Of a stretch of 36,688 nucleotides of DNA, positions 23,168 to 29,400 are shown in pieces. This DNA is from a virus. Below the pieces are notes generated by a model. That model saw nothing but the letters and a program-made list of their open reading frames with translations, ran no database searches and was not told the DNA's origin. Made by a program: the position numbers and the translations under genes. The stretch covers positions 1 through 36,688 of the IMG/VR virus record IMGVR_UViG_3300047318_000315. One strand, written 5' to 3'. Every line of letters starts with the position of its first letter. Position 1 is the stretch's first letter.

Positions 23168-23997
23168 AGCTCGTCACCAGAGACCAGCTCGGCTGGCCCG
23201 CCTCGGCCGCACCGTCGCAGACGTCCACGAAGGGCGTGAAGGTCCACTACGAGGGGACCGCCGTCAGCACACGACTGCTCACGGATCACGACGCGTGCAT
23301 CGCCGAATGGAAGGCCATCCGCAAGAGCCACCTGGCGAACACCAAGGAGAACTACTCCGACATCGCCTACAACTACGGCGCCTGCCCGCACGGGTTCTTG
23401 CTCGAGGGTCGCGGCATCGGCAAGCGCACCGGCGCCAACGGCAACCAGCCGCTCAACCAGGCGCATTACGCGATCGTCGGGCTCGTCGGCAGCGAAGGCC
23501 TCACCGAACCCAACGACTCCATGCTCGGCGCCATCCGCGACGGCATCGAACTCCTGCGCCAGCACGGCGCCGGGAGTGAGATCAAGGGGCACCGCGACGG
23601 CTACGCCACCGCCTGCCCCGGCGGACCCCTGTACGCCTGGGTCCAGAAGGGCGCGCCACGGCCGGCCGGCACGGCCACCGACCCCCAACCGGCCGCCAAG
23701 CCGAAGGTGTCCCTCGCCCACGTCGTGTACGCAGCGAAGCACGACCCGGCTGCCGCACAGGGGCACACCACCCACAAGGCCGAGGTCCTCACCGTCGAGA
23801 AGGCGCTGAAGGCCGAGGGCCTCCTCGAGAGCCAGTACGTCGACGGCAGCTACGGCACAAAGACCGTCGACGCGTATGCCCGCTGGCAGCGATCCCCGGC
23901 CGGCGGCGGCTACGTCGGATCCGATGCCGACGGCATCCCGGGCGCCGCGTCCCTCCGCCGTCTCGCGGCCCGGCACGGATTCACCGTCACCCCCTGA
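23164..23997 (+). CDS. Endolysin: N-acetylmuramoyl-L-alanine amidase with peptidoglycan-binding domain
   Basis: A 277-residue lysin. The amidase/PGRP fold spans ~20-165, with zinc ligands H28 (KVHYEG), H143 (KGHRDG) and C151 (ACPGG), and IAYNYGACPHGFLLEGRG as the conserved substrate-side motif. After a Pro/Ala linker (~165-185), a peptidoglycan_binding_1 domain spans ~205-277 (VEKALKAEGLLESQYVDGSY, YGTKTVDAYARWQ). It cuts the bond between muramic acid and L-alanine in the cell wall. It has no signal peptide, so the neighbouring holin must release it. Confidence 0.93.
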   Translation: MKLVTRDQLGWPASAAPSQTSTKGVKVHYEGTAVSTRLLTDHDACIAEWKAIRKSHLANTKENYSDIAYNYGACPHGFLLEGRGIGKRTGANGNQPLNQAHYAIVGLVGSEGLTEPNDSMLGAIRDGIELLRQHGAGSEIKGHRDGYATACPGGPLYAWVQKGAPRPAGTATDPQPAAKPKVSLAHVVYAAKHDPAAAQGHTTHKAEVLTVEKALKAEGLLESQYVDGSYGTKTVDAYARWQRSPAGGGYVGSDADGIPGAASLRRLAARHGFTVTP

Positions 23998-24017
23998 CCC
24001 TCTGAAAGGACACCGTC

Positions 24018-24209
24018 ATGAGGATTTCCAGCATCGCCAAGTCCATCGTCGCCGGGCTCGCGGCCGGCGCGACCGCCGCCGTCACCGCCGTGCAGGACGG
24101 CGTGCTCACCACCGGGGAAGGCGTCACCATCGTGCTCGCCATCCTCGGCGCGTGGGGCATCACCTACGCGGTACCCAACAAGGCGGCCACCTCGGGACCG
24201 GCCCTCTGA
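24018..24209 (+). CDS. Holin-like membrane protein
   Basis: A 63-residue protein with an AAAGGA site before its ATG. Two hydrophobic helices (SIVAGLAAGATAAVTAV and GVTIVLAILGAWGITYAV) and a short tail. The size, two-helix plan and position right after the amidase gene make it the best holin candidate, releasing the endolysin at the end of infection. The stop overlaps the next ATG. Confidence 0.75.
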   Translation: MRISSIAKSIVAGLAAGATAAVTAVQDGVLTTGEGVTIVLAILGAWGITYAVPNKAATSGPAL

Positions 24210-24637
24210 TGCGTGCGGCGGCCCGGCGGCTCCGGCAGCAGCTCGGCCGCCGCGGCGCCCTACTCACCCTCAAAGGCACCATCGCCACCCTCTTCGGCTC
24301 CAGCCAGTTCGTGCAGCCCACCCCCGACCTACGCGGCCTCGGTCTGCTTCTGTGGATGATGCCACTGCAGGCGTGGGCGGCGGCCTGGGTGGCGGCCGGG
24401 TCCGTAGCGCTGGTGTGCGCGTGGCTGCCACCTCGTCGGGACTGGCCCGGTTTCCTCGCCGTGTGGGCGATCGCGGCCCCGTGGTCGATGTCCTACCTGG
24501 TGGCCTGGTGGCCGCTGTACGAGCACCCGCGGGGCTGGGTGGTCGCTCTGATATTCGGCGCGTTCGGCGGGGTCTGCCTGGTGGCCATCGGCTGGGACGA
24601 GCCTCCGGCACGATCGGAGTCACCGCGTGAGACCTGA
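24209..24637 (+). CDS. Membrane protein of the lysis cassette
   Basis: A 142-residue protein with three to four membrane helices from ~45 on (GLGLLLWMMPLQAWAAAW, AAGSVALVCAWL, WPGFLAVWAIAAPWSMSYLV, WVVALIFGAFGGVCLVAIGW). The N-terminus is basic. It is coupled to the holin (TGATG). Similar membrane proteins occur after the holin gene in Streptomyces phages, and may tune lysis or protect the host membrane. No motif gives a precise role. Confidence 0.6.
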   Translation: MRAAARRLRQQLGRRGALLTLKGTIATLFGSSQFVQPTPDLRGLGLLLWMMPLQAWAAAWVAAGSVALVCAWLPPRRDWPGFLAVWAIAAPWSMSYLVAWWPLYEHPRGWVVALIFGAFGGVCLVAIGWDEPPARSESPRET

Positions 24638-25004
24638 GATGCTGACCGCGCTGAGCGCGCTCGCCGTCGCCCTCGTCACGGCGGCCGGCGGCATCCTCAC
24701 CGCCATCGTGGGGCGCCGCCAGCCGTGGCGGCCGCGGACTGCCGAACGGCGGGATGATTTCACCGCGGTCACCGACCGGCTGGGGCAGCACATCGAGCGC
24801 CTCGAGCGGGAGGCCGGCCAGGACCGGCAGCAGGCCGAGCGGGACCGGGACCAGATCGCCGCCCAGGACGTCACCATCCGGTACCTGGTCGGATGGATCC
24901 GCACGCTGGTCGGCTCCGCTCGGCAGGCCCGGATGGAGCCGCCGCCGCCACCCCAGCCGGTGCCCGAGGAGGCCCGGCCTTATCTTCACGACGTGGGGCT
25001 GTGA
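24627..25004 (+). CDS. Holin-like/coiled-coil membrane protein
   Basis: A 125-residue protein with one N-terminal membrane helix (MLTALSALAVALVTAAGGIL), a basic turn (VGRRQPWRPRTAERRDD) and a coiled coil at ~47-85 (VTDRLGQHIERLEREAGQDR). The plan resembles the single-span, coiled-coil holins of mycobacteriophages (DUF2746-like, as Ms6 Gp5). The start is GTG 24627 (overlapping the previous gene) or ATG 24639. It is the last gene of the late operon, before a strong terminator. Confidence 0.6.
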   Translation: MRPEMLTALSALAVALVTAAGGILTAIVGRRQPWRPRTAERRDDFTAVTDRLGQHIERLEREAGQDRQQAERDRDQIAAQDVTIRYLVGWIRTLVGSARQARMEPPPPPQPVPEEARPYLHDVGL

Positions 25005-25062
25005 GCCCCGGACCGGCCCCGTGATGGGAGGCCGGCCCGGGGCGGCCTTCGCCCCCGCCGAT

Positions 25063-25103
25063 GCGCCCCTGCTCTCCCCTGGTGGGGAGGGCGGGGGCGC
25101 TTT
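25063..25103. terminator. Bidirectional terminator ending the late operon
   Basis: GCGCCCC (25063-25069) pairs with GGGGCGC (25094-25100), and inside it CTCCCC-TGGT-GGGGAG (25074-25089). TTT follows. It lies between convergent genes (25004 forward, 25106 reverse). Confidence 0.75.
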
Positions 25104-25105
25104 CG

Positions 25106-25351
25106 TCATGCCCGGGGCGGCGAGTCCACCACGTAAGAGCCTTTGCCCCGCACGGTGACGACCAGGCCCCGCTCGACGAGCAGCTGCACCGCGGCCCGCG
25201 CGGTGGGCCGGGACACACCGAACTCGGCGACGATCCCCGCCTCCGACGGCACCCGCCGACGCGGTGGATAAGTGCCATCGGCGATCCGGGCAGCGATGAC
25301 CTCGGCGATCTGTTCGTACAGGGGCTCGGGCCCGTCGAGATCCACGGTCAT
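25106..25351 (-). CDS. GntR-family regulator, DNA-binding domain only
   Basis: An 81-residue protein: LYEQIAEVIAARIADGTYPP, RVPSEAGIVAEFGVSRPTAR, AVQLLVERGLV and the wing VRGKGSYVV make a complete GntR winged-helix, with no effector domain. The ATG at 25351 is used; a TTG at 25378 adds nine residues. GntR repressors (KorSA, KorA and relatives) control transfer genes in Streptomyces plasmids and integrative elements. A dyad covers its start (25345-25361) and three ACCTG half-sites lie upstream, suggesting self-regulation and control of the divergent gene. Confidence 0.85.
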   Translation of the reverse strand: MTVDLDGPEPLYEQIAEVIAARIADGTYPPRRRVPSEAGIVAEFGVSRPTARAAVQLLVERGLVVTVRGKGSYVVDSPPRA

Positions 25352-25361
25352 ATATCGACCG
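25345..25361. promoter_or_regulatory. Dyad at the start of the GntR gene
   Basis: CGGTC-ATATATC-GACCG spans the start codon of the reverse GntR gene. A protein bound here would block its expression. Dyad seen; function inferred. Confidence 0.4.
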
Positions 25362-25388
25362 TAGGAGCCATACGACAATGCTTCCCGT

Positions 25389-25418
25389 CAGGTGACGTGA
25401 CCTGACAACACCTGACAA
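25389..25418. promoter_or_regulatory. Probable GntR operator, three ACCTG half-sites
   Basis: CAGGTGACGTGACCTG (25389-25404) is a dyad; ACCTGACAA occurs at 25400-25408 and again at 25410-25418, exactly 10 bases apart. The block lies in the divergent region between the GntR gene and the gene at 25496. Confidence 0.55.
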
Positions 25419-25431
25419 GTGGGCGTAGCGT
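25402..25431 (+). promoter_or_regulatory. Promoter inside the operator
   Basis: CTGACA (25402-25407) and TAGCGT (25426-25431) with an 18-base spacer. Its -35 is formed by the ACCTGACAA repeat, so the operator protein would block it. Confidence 0.45.
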
Positions 25432-25495
25432 CGACAGCAGAAACCCCCGCAGCCGATGGCACGGCCCGGGGTGTGGCCGACTGGATGGAGTCGAC

Positions 25496-25867
25496 ATGGC
25501 GCACCGTACCGCTCGCCCGGCCGTAGCGGCAGAGGGCCCAGCGGGAGACAGTCCCCCCGCGCCGATCACGGCAGCCCTGCCGCTGCCTACCGGATCGCTC
25601 CAGCCCGACCAGATCCGCGGTGCCGCCTGCGTCTGGTGCGCGGAGCCTCTCAGTAACGCCAGCGCCGTTGACCTCGGCGAGCGACCCGGCGTGTTCGGGG
25701 GAGTCGACAGCCGGTGGTTCCCCCGCGGCTGCACCACCTGCGTGAACGCAGCCGCGCGACGTGTCCTCGGCATCCACGTCCGGACGTGCGACCGGTGCAG
25801 CCGGGAACCCTCCGCGTGCGCCGCACGCCGCGAACTGCGCCAGCTCGCACTGGAGACCCGCCGATGA
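25496..25867 (+). CDS. Cysteine-rich zinc-ribbon protein
   Basis: A 123-residue protein with a GGAG site 6-9 bases before the ATG. Three cysteine pairs: CVWC (45-48), CTTC (79-82) and CDRC (98-101), with another Cys after, plus RWFPRG. Proteins with the pattern CxWC...AVDLGER...RWFPRxC are common in Streptomyces genomes near GntR genes and mobile elements. It should bind zinc; a regulatory or nucleic-acid role is a guess. It is divergent from the GntR gene and overlaps the next gene (ATGA). Confidence 0.65.
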   Translation: MAHRTARPAVAAEGPAGDSPPAPITAALPLPTGSLQPDQIRGAACVWCAEPLSNASAVDLGERPGVFGGVDSRWFPRGCTTCVNAAARRVLGIHVRTCDRCSREPSACAARRELRQLALETRR

Positions 25868-26040
25868 AGACTGCACCGACACGGGACCTCGAGCAGGAAG
25901 AGCGCTCCATGGCGGCCGGGCGGGCGGCCGGCTACTGCTGGGACCAGAATGCGGACGGGCCGGGCCGCTGCACCTGGCCCCCCAACCACTCGACAGACCG
26001 TCCCCACCGGGACGTGTACGCGCACACCGAGTGGACGTGA
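25864..26040 (+). CDS. Small Cys/His protein
   Basis: A 58-residue protein coupled to the previous gene. Y-C-W...RCTWPPNH...DRPHRDVYAH has Cys and His spaced as in small proteins that Streptomyces encodes in mobile elements (CTxPxxHxxPHxxxYA). It may bind a metal. The operon ends here; strong GC palindromes follow. Confidence 0.55.
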   Translation: MKTAPTRDLEQEERSMAAGRAAGYCWDQNADGPGRCTWPPNHSTDRPHRDVYAHTEWT

Positions 26041-26102
26041 GACCTCCCGCTGCCTGCGACGGCGCTTGCAGTAGGCAGCGGGTAGGGGGTGGCCGCCTCC
26101 GT

Positions 26103-26160
26103 CCCCCGTCGGGGGTGGCCGCCCGTCCGCCCGCGGGGCGGGGGGCCCCCCCCCCCGCGG
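26103..26160. terminator. GC palindromes between convergent genes
   Basis: CCCCC-GTC-GGGGG (26103-26115) and a 30-base near-palindrome at 26131-26160: 15 bases ending in six G followed by eleven C and GCGG, with one mismatch and no loop. They can end transcription from both sides. The long G and C runs may also be misread in sequencing. Confidence 0.55.
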
Positions 26161-26161
26161 G

Positions 26162-26395
26162 CTAACCCATGAGGTGCCGGAGCGGGACGCCGAGCGCGTC
26201 GGCCAGGAGCAGCAGGTCGTCCAGCGTCGGGACCCGGTAGGCGTACTCCCAGCGGTGGATGGTCCGGTGGTCGCGGCCGACGTGCTCGCCGAGCTGCACC
26301 TGGGTGAGGCCGGCGTGGAGGCGCGCTGCCCGGAGACGCTCACCGATCTCCCGGCGGCGGGCAGGTACCCAGTCGGGCAGGGGATCGAGTGGCAC
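26162..26395 (-). CDS. XRE-family HTH regulator
   Basis: A 77-residue Cro/CI-type protein: EIGERLRAARLHAGLTQVQL, GEHVGRDHRTIHRWEYAYRV and PTLDDLLLLADALGVPL form the five-helix XRE fold. It starts at GTG. The dyad TTTGCCC-AACG-GGGCAAA (26429-26446) lies 34 bases upstream and is a likely operator. It has no dimerisation or cleavage domain, so it may be a Cro-like protein or a helper of lysogeny. It lies between the cysteine-rich genes and attP. Confidence 0.8.
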   Translation of the reverse strand: MPLDPLPDWVPARRREIGERLRAARLHAGLTQVQLGEHVGRDHRTIHRWEYAYRVPTLDDLLLLADALGVPLRHLMG

Positions 26396-26428
26396 CCGCC
26401 CACGCTGCGACGATCATGACGTTGTGTC

Positions 26429-26446
26429 TTTGCCCAACGGGGCAAA
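26429..26446. promoter_or_regulatory. Perfect operator dyad
   Basis: TTTGCCC (26429-26435) and GGGCAAA (26440-26446) around AACG. GATCATG occurs on both sides (26412, 26453). Probably bound by the XRE protein encoded next to it. Confidence 0.55.
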
Positions 26447-26574
26447 TTCATTGATCATGGTTGGGATAGACCTGCCGACGCGTTGGGGCCGAAGGGCCCC
26501 GGAGAGGACGCGGAGGCGGGGCAGGGCGGTCACTCATCGGGTGGCCGCCCTTGCTTCATCTCCGCGAACCTTTC

Positions 26575-26594
26575 GGGCCAGCAGCGGGCCAGCA
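26575..26594 (+). repeat. attP left arm sites
   Basis: GGGCCAGCA at 26575-26583 and 26586-26594, 11 bases apart. The same pair with the same spacing recurs at 26859-26878, on the other side of the tRNA core, as expected for integrase arm-type sites. Confidence 0.65.
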
Positions 26595-26623
26595 GCCCAG
26601 CACGAACCCCCGGGAAACGAGTT

Positions 26624-26660
26624 GGGCCCCCAGCTCCGATTGCCTCAGAGCTGGGGGCCC
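26624..26660. terminator. Strong hairpin next to the attachment core
   Basis: GGGCCCCCAGCTC (26624-26636) and GAGCTGGGGGCCC (26648-26660) are a perfect 13-bp stem with an 11-base loop. It follows the tRNA 3' end (reverse strand), so after integration it could serve as the tRNA terminator. Confidence 0.7.
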
Positions 26661-26663
26661 GTC

Positions 26664-26709
26664 GGTAGACCCTGTGGGACTCGAACCCACAACCAATGGA
26701 TTAAAAGTC
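26664..26709 (-). other. attP core: 3' half of a tRNA-Lys gene
   Basis: On the reverse strand the sequence runs from GACTTTTAATCC (anticodon TTT) through a perfect T-arm (GTGGG-TTCGAGT-CCCAC), an acceptor strand AGGGTCT, discriminator A and CC. The 5' half of a tRNA is absent: the flanking bases do not pair with the anticodon stem or the acceptor. This is what phages carry to restore a tRNA gene upon integration. The integrase gene lies 265 bases away. The host site is predicted to be a tRNA-Lys(TTT) gene. Confidence 0.8.
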
Positions 26710-26748
26710 TGCTGAGTGGCTAACCCGTCCCACCCTGCCGTGTTCGAC

Positions 26749-26833
26749 TCACCCCACCGCGCCCCAGGGAGTGCAGGTCAGCGGGACTCTAGGTCCACCT
26801 GCTGCGCGTTCTTCACCCCATCTCACCCCACCG
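26749..26833 (+). repeat. TCACCCCA repeats in the attP right arm
   Basis: TCACCCCACCG at 26749-26759 and 26823-26833, and TCACCCCATC at 26813-26822. The last two start 10 bases apart. They lie between the core and the right GGGCCAGCA pair and may bind integrase, excisionase or host factor. Confidence 0.45.
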
Positions 26834-26858
26834 TGTATCACCCTGTTGCACGGCCTTC

Positions 26859-26878
26859 GGGCCAGCACGGGGCCAGCA
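26859..26878 (+). repeat. attP right arm sites
   Basis: GGGCCAGCA at 26859-26867 and 26870-26878, the same 11-base step and same orientation as the left pair. The surrounding sequence (TTCGGGCCAGCA...GGGCCAGCAG) is also shared. Confidence 0.65.
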
Positions 26879-26880
26879 GG

Positions 26881-26912
26881 AAGGGCCCCCGACCCGCAGG
26901 TCAGAGGCCCTT
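26881..26912. terminator. Terminator after the integrase gene
   Basis: AAGGGCC (26881-26887) and GGCCCTT (26906-26912) form a 7-bp stem; TTT lies at the right end. Its loop contains one GCAGGTCAG copy. It is 63 bases beyond the integrase stop. Confidence 0.5.
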
Positions 26913-26974
26913 TGTCCGTCCGTCAATTCTACTCCGACACCTACCCGTTGTCAGTGTCGGCCCGTACCGTGGGG

Positions 26975-28585
26975 TCATCCATCAGCGTCTGCTGGCTGCG
27001 TCGCTGAGCCCGGCCCCTGCTGCGGTACGGCACCCTCAGCAGGGGCCGGTCCACGCCGTCGGCGGGCCCGCGGCACGGCGGCCGCCGCGCGCTCCGTCAG
27101 GTCCTGCTCATACTCCTGAAACAGCGCCATGTACGTGTCGGCGGTCAGCACGATCGTGGAGTGCCGCAGCTTCTTGCTGGCGTCGTCGATGTCGCCGCCG
27201 CCGGCCTTCACCAGTGCGGCCGCTCCGTGCCTCAGGTCGCGGAGGTTGATGGGCGGTAGGCCGGCCGTCTCCACGATCCGCCGGAACTCCTTGGACACCG
27301 TGTCGGGATGGAGCCAGGACCCGTCCACCGCTGCGAAGACCTTGCCGGTGACGGTCCAGGTCTTCCCTGCGGCCAGGCGCGCGTCGCGCTCTGCGTCCTG
27401 CCGGGCGCGGTGCTCGCGTAGTACGGCCACCGTCTCGCGGTCGAGCACCACCGCAGCCACGGAGGAATCCGTCTTCGGCTGTGTCTCGACCGGCGTCCAC
27501 CCGTCGACCACGATCTCTGTGAGCACGTCGATGCGCGGCGGCTCCGTGTCCAAGTGGACGTTCGCCCAGTCCGCGCCGACGCCCTCGCCGCGGCGCAGGC
27601 CGTGGTGGGCGACCAGGTGGTAGAAGGCGTACAGCCTGCTGTCCTCGGCTGCGTCGAGGAACGCGCCCAGCTGCTCGGGTGTCCAGACCATGACCGGGCT
27701 GGGAACTGCCCCTGTCTCGCGCCACCGGGCGACGCGCTCGGCTGTCCAGAGCTGGCCCTTGGGGCGTGCGCTGGAGCCCAGCTCGACATGCGCGGCCGCA
27801 TTGAAGGTGAGGAGCTGCTCGCCGATGGCCTTGTTCAGAGCCGCGCGCAGCGTGCGGCGGATCGCGTGCCGCGTCGCGGGGCCGGTCACCTTCCGATACG
27901 GCGTCATCGCGGCGAGCGTCTCGCGCTCAGCGGCGAGACGATCGCGCTCCTTGGCCGGCGGCCGCCCGGGGCTCAGCCACTTCGCCTTGGCTTCCTGCTC
28001 GCGGCGGGCCTCGTTCTCCGCGCGGATGACGTCGGCCTGGTCGGCGATGGCGTCGAACATGGCTTGGACATGGCCAACGTTCAACCTGTCGAGACGGTAG
28101 TGCCCGATGTGCGGCTTCAAGTGAATCTTGATATGCGAGCGGTAACCCGCGTTCGTCGTGGCGCGTGTTTTCTTCGCGGCCATCCACCGGTCGAGCCACT
28201 CGGCCACGGTGGTCTGGCCGTTCAGTGGAACGCCCACGCCCAGACGTCTCTGCACTTCGGCGGCCTGGGGAATGTCTGCGCGGCGCCGGGCGATGTCGGC
28301 GAGCAGATCGCCCACACGCTGCTGTTCAACGGGATCGTCACCCGGCAAGTCCAGGATGGCCTGCAGGCGGGAGAGGTCGCCCTGAGCCTCCGTCACGGAC
28401 TTGTACCCGGTGCGTCTGAAGGTCCGACGCTTGCCGTCGGCGTCCGGCGGCACCTCCTGGCGGAGACCGACGGAACCGTGGTTCTTCTTCTTGAGCTGCG
28501 GGCAGTCGTTGCCCAGTAGCTTGCCGTCCGCACCACGGCACTCGCAGCGTCGGTAGATGCTGCCTGCCCGGCGTGCTGACGGCAT
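26975..28585 (-). CDS. int: Tyrosine integrase
   Basis: A 536-residue recombinase. The N-terminus has a Cys-rich stretch (RRCECRGADGKLLGNDC) and an AP2-like arm-binding part; residues ~115-270 form the core-binding domain (TVAEWLDRWMAAKKTRATTN). The catalytic domain has Arg I in HHGLRRGEGVG, Lys in KTDSSVA, box II INLRDLRHGAAAL, LRHSTIVLTADTY with the His and nucleophile Tyr. In box II the usual first His of HxxR is an Arg (RDLR). GAAAGGAG lies upstream of the ATG. It integrates the phage at attB, a tRNA-Lys gene. The low-complexity C-terminal tail overlaps a 13-bp hairpin (27010-27049). Confidence 0.93.
   Translation of the reverse strand: MPSARRAGSIYRRCECRGADGKLLGNDCPQLKKKNHGSVGLRQEVPPDADGKRRTFRRTGYKSVTEAQGDLSRLQAILDLPGDDPVEQQRVGDLLADIARRRADIPQAAEVQRRLGVGVPLNGQTTVAEWLDRWMAAKKTRATTNAGYRSHIKIHLKPHIGHYRLDRLNVGHVQAMFDAIADQADVIRAENEARREQEAKAKWLSPGRPPAKERDRLAAERETLAAMTPYRKVTGPATRHAIRRTLRAALNKAIGEQLLTFNAAAHVELGSSARPKGQLWTAERVARWRETGAVPSPVMVWTPEQLGAFLDAAEDSRLYAFYHLVAHHGLRRGEGVGADWANVHLDTEPPRIDVLTEIVVDGWTPVETQPKTDSSVAAVVLDRETVAVLREHRARQDAERDARLAAGKTWTVTGKVFAAVDGSWLHPDTVSKEFRRIVETAGLPPINLRDLRHGAAALVKAGGGDIDDASKKLRHSTIVLTADTYMALFQEYEQDLTERAAAAVPRARRRRGPAPAEGAVPQQGPGSATQPADADG
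27010..27049. repeat. 13-bp inverted repeat in the integrase 3' end
   Basis: CCGGCCCCTGCTG (27010-27022) and CAGCAGGGGCCGG (27037-27049) pair perfectly around 14 bases. It lies inside the region encoding the dispensable-looking C-terminal tail, and could stabilise the mRNA or attenuate transcription. Confidence 0.5.
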
Positions 28586-28590
28586 GGGGT

Positions 28591-28830
28591 CTACTCCTTT
28601 CGTTCGGGAGGCGTGTCCGTACGCTCCACGTCCAAGTGCGCAAGCCCTACGCCCAGTACGAAGTCTGCCGCCGCATTGAGCTGGTCGAGCATCTCTTGCG
28701 TTATCCCCGCATCCCGGCGTACTGCGAACGCCAGCCCGTACTCGTTCTTGACGGGGACGACAAGTTCCCCCTCAGGAAGGTCGTCGCTGAAGGCGTACCA
28801 AAATCTTTGAAGGTGACACGGTGACTCCAT
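28591..28830 (-). CDS. Small acidic protein upstream of integrase
   Basis: A 79-residue protein. I start at the ATG at 28830, with GGGGGAGGA 4-12 bases upstream. WYAFSDDLPEGELVVPVKN, AVRRDAGITQEMLDQLNAAA and DFVLGVGLAHLD are a pattern seen in small Streptomyces proteins, often next to integrase genes. It has no catalytic motif. It lies 5 bases before the integrase and is probably co-transcribed, so a role in integration control is possible but unproven. Confidence 0.6.
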   Translation of the reverse strand: MESPCHLQRFWYAFSDDLPEGELVVPVKNEYGLAFAVRRDAGITQEMLDQLNAAADFVLGVGLAHLDVERTDTPPERKE

Positions 28831-28952
28831 GCAGTCCTCCCCCATCTCCCGCTCGCACGTTCGAGTTACAGCTTGGACCAGTACCCTTCCCCAACGGTGT
28901 GGCGCTCATGATCGCACCGTGCACCCCACCGGTCTACAGCTGGCAGCGGCGC

Positions 28953-28967
28953 ATTACCGAGAGTAAT
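28953..28967. promoter_or_regulatory. ATTAC-CGAGA-GTAAT dyad
   Basis: A perfect 5-bp dyad with the same centre as the one at 6608-6622 (on the reverse strand it reads ATTAC-TCTCG-GTAAT). It lies in the 156-base gap between the repressor gene and the integrase pair. On the reverse strand a weak promoter for the integrase pair may exist in the same gap (TTGGGG about 28902, TGTAAC about 28878). Confidence 0.5.
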
Positions 28968-28986
28968 CCTTAGGGGAATGCCTGGC

Positions 28987-29400
28987 TCAGCGCTCGGTGT
29001 CAGGCGGCACCAGGGTGTCGATCAGGCGCAGCAGACGGTCTCGCTGATCCGTCGGCAGCTGGTCGAGCTTGTGCACGTAGGCCTTGGCCTCGGTCGACCC
29101 GCTGATGAGCGGATCCACCCCGAAGAATTGACTGCCGGCCGCGTCCTGGAGTGTCTCCACAGGTAGCTGGCAGGCAGCCGCGAGCGCGCACAACTCCTCA
29201 TAGACCGGCGGCGTGACCGGCTGCCCGGTTTCCAGGCGGTAGATCCATCCCCGCTTCACCTGGACTCCTGACACAGGGTCGACGGCCTTCATGGCGAAGG
29301 TGTCGAGGCCCTCATTCAGCTCAGTGCGGCGCCTGCGAATCAAGTCCGCGAACTGCCTGCGCCGTTCAGGGTCCTGTGTGGGCATGCCAGTGGAAGCCAT
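28987..29400 (-). CDS. Probable immunity repressor, XRE HTH
   Basis: A 137-residue protein from ATG 29400 (an ATG at 29409 has no room for a ribosome binding site; GGCAGGA lies 7-13 bases before 29400). RRQFADLIRRRRTELNEG, the helix around TFAMKAV, and VKRGWIYRLETGQPVTPPVYEEL form an XRE fold; the C-terminus LDQLPTDQRDRLLRLIDTLV is a helical dimerisation-like part. It is divergent from the early operon (29678 on) across a region with several CCGTTCAG sites, the plan of a lysogeny switch. There is no protease/cleavage domain, so induction must differ from lambda. Confidence 0.72.
   Translation of the reverse strand: MASTGMPTQDPERRRQFADLIRRRRTELNEGLDTFAMKAVDPVSGVQVKRGWIYRLETGQPVTPPVYEELCALAAACQLPVETLQDAAGSQFFGVDPLISGSTEAKAYVHKLDQLPTDQRDRLLRLIDTLVPPDTER

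Noticed and set aside
25352-25378. TTG at 25378 as start of the GntR protein
   Set aside because: The extra residues are not typical of the family and the ATG at 25351 fits the usual GntR N-terminus.
26664-26760. Complete tRNA-Lys gene
   Set aside because: Only the 3' half is present; the upstream sequence does not pair with the anticodon stem or acceptor, so it is an attachment core and not a functional tRNA.
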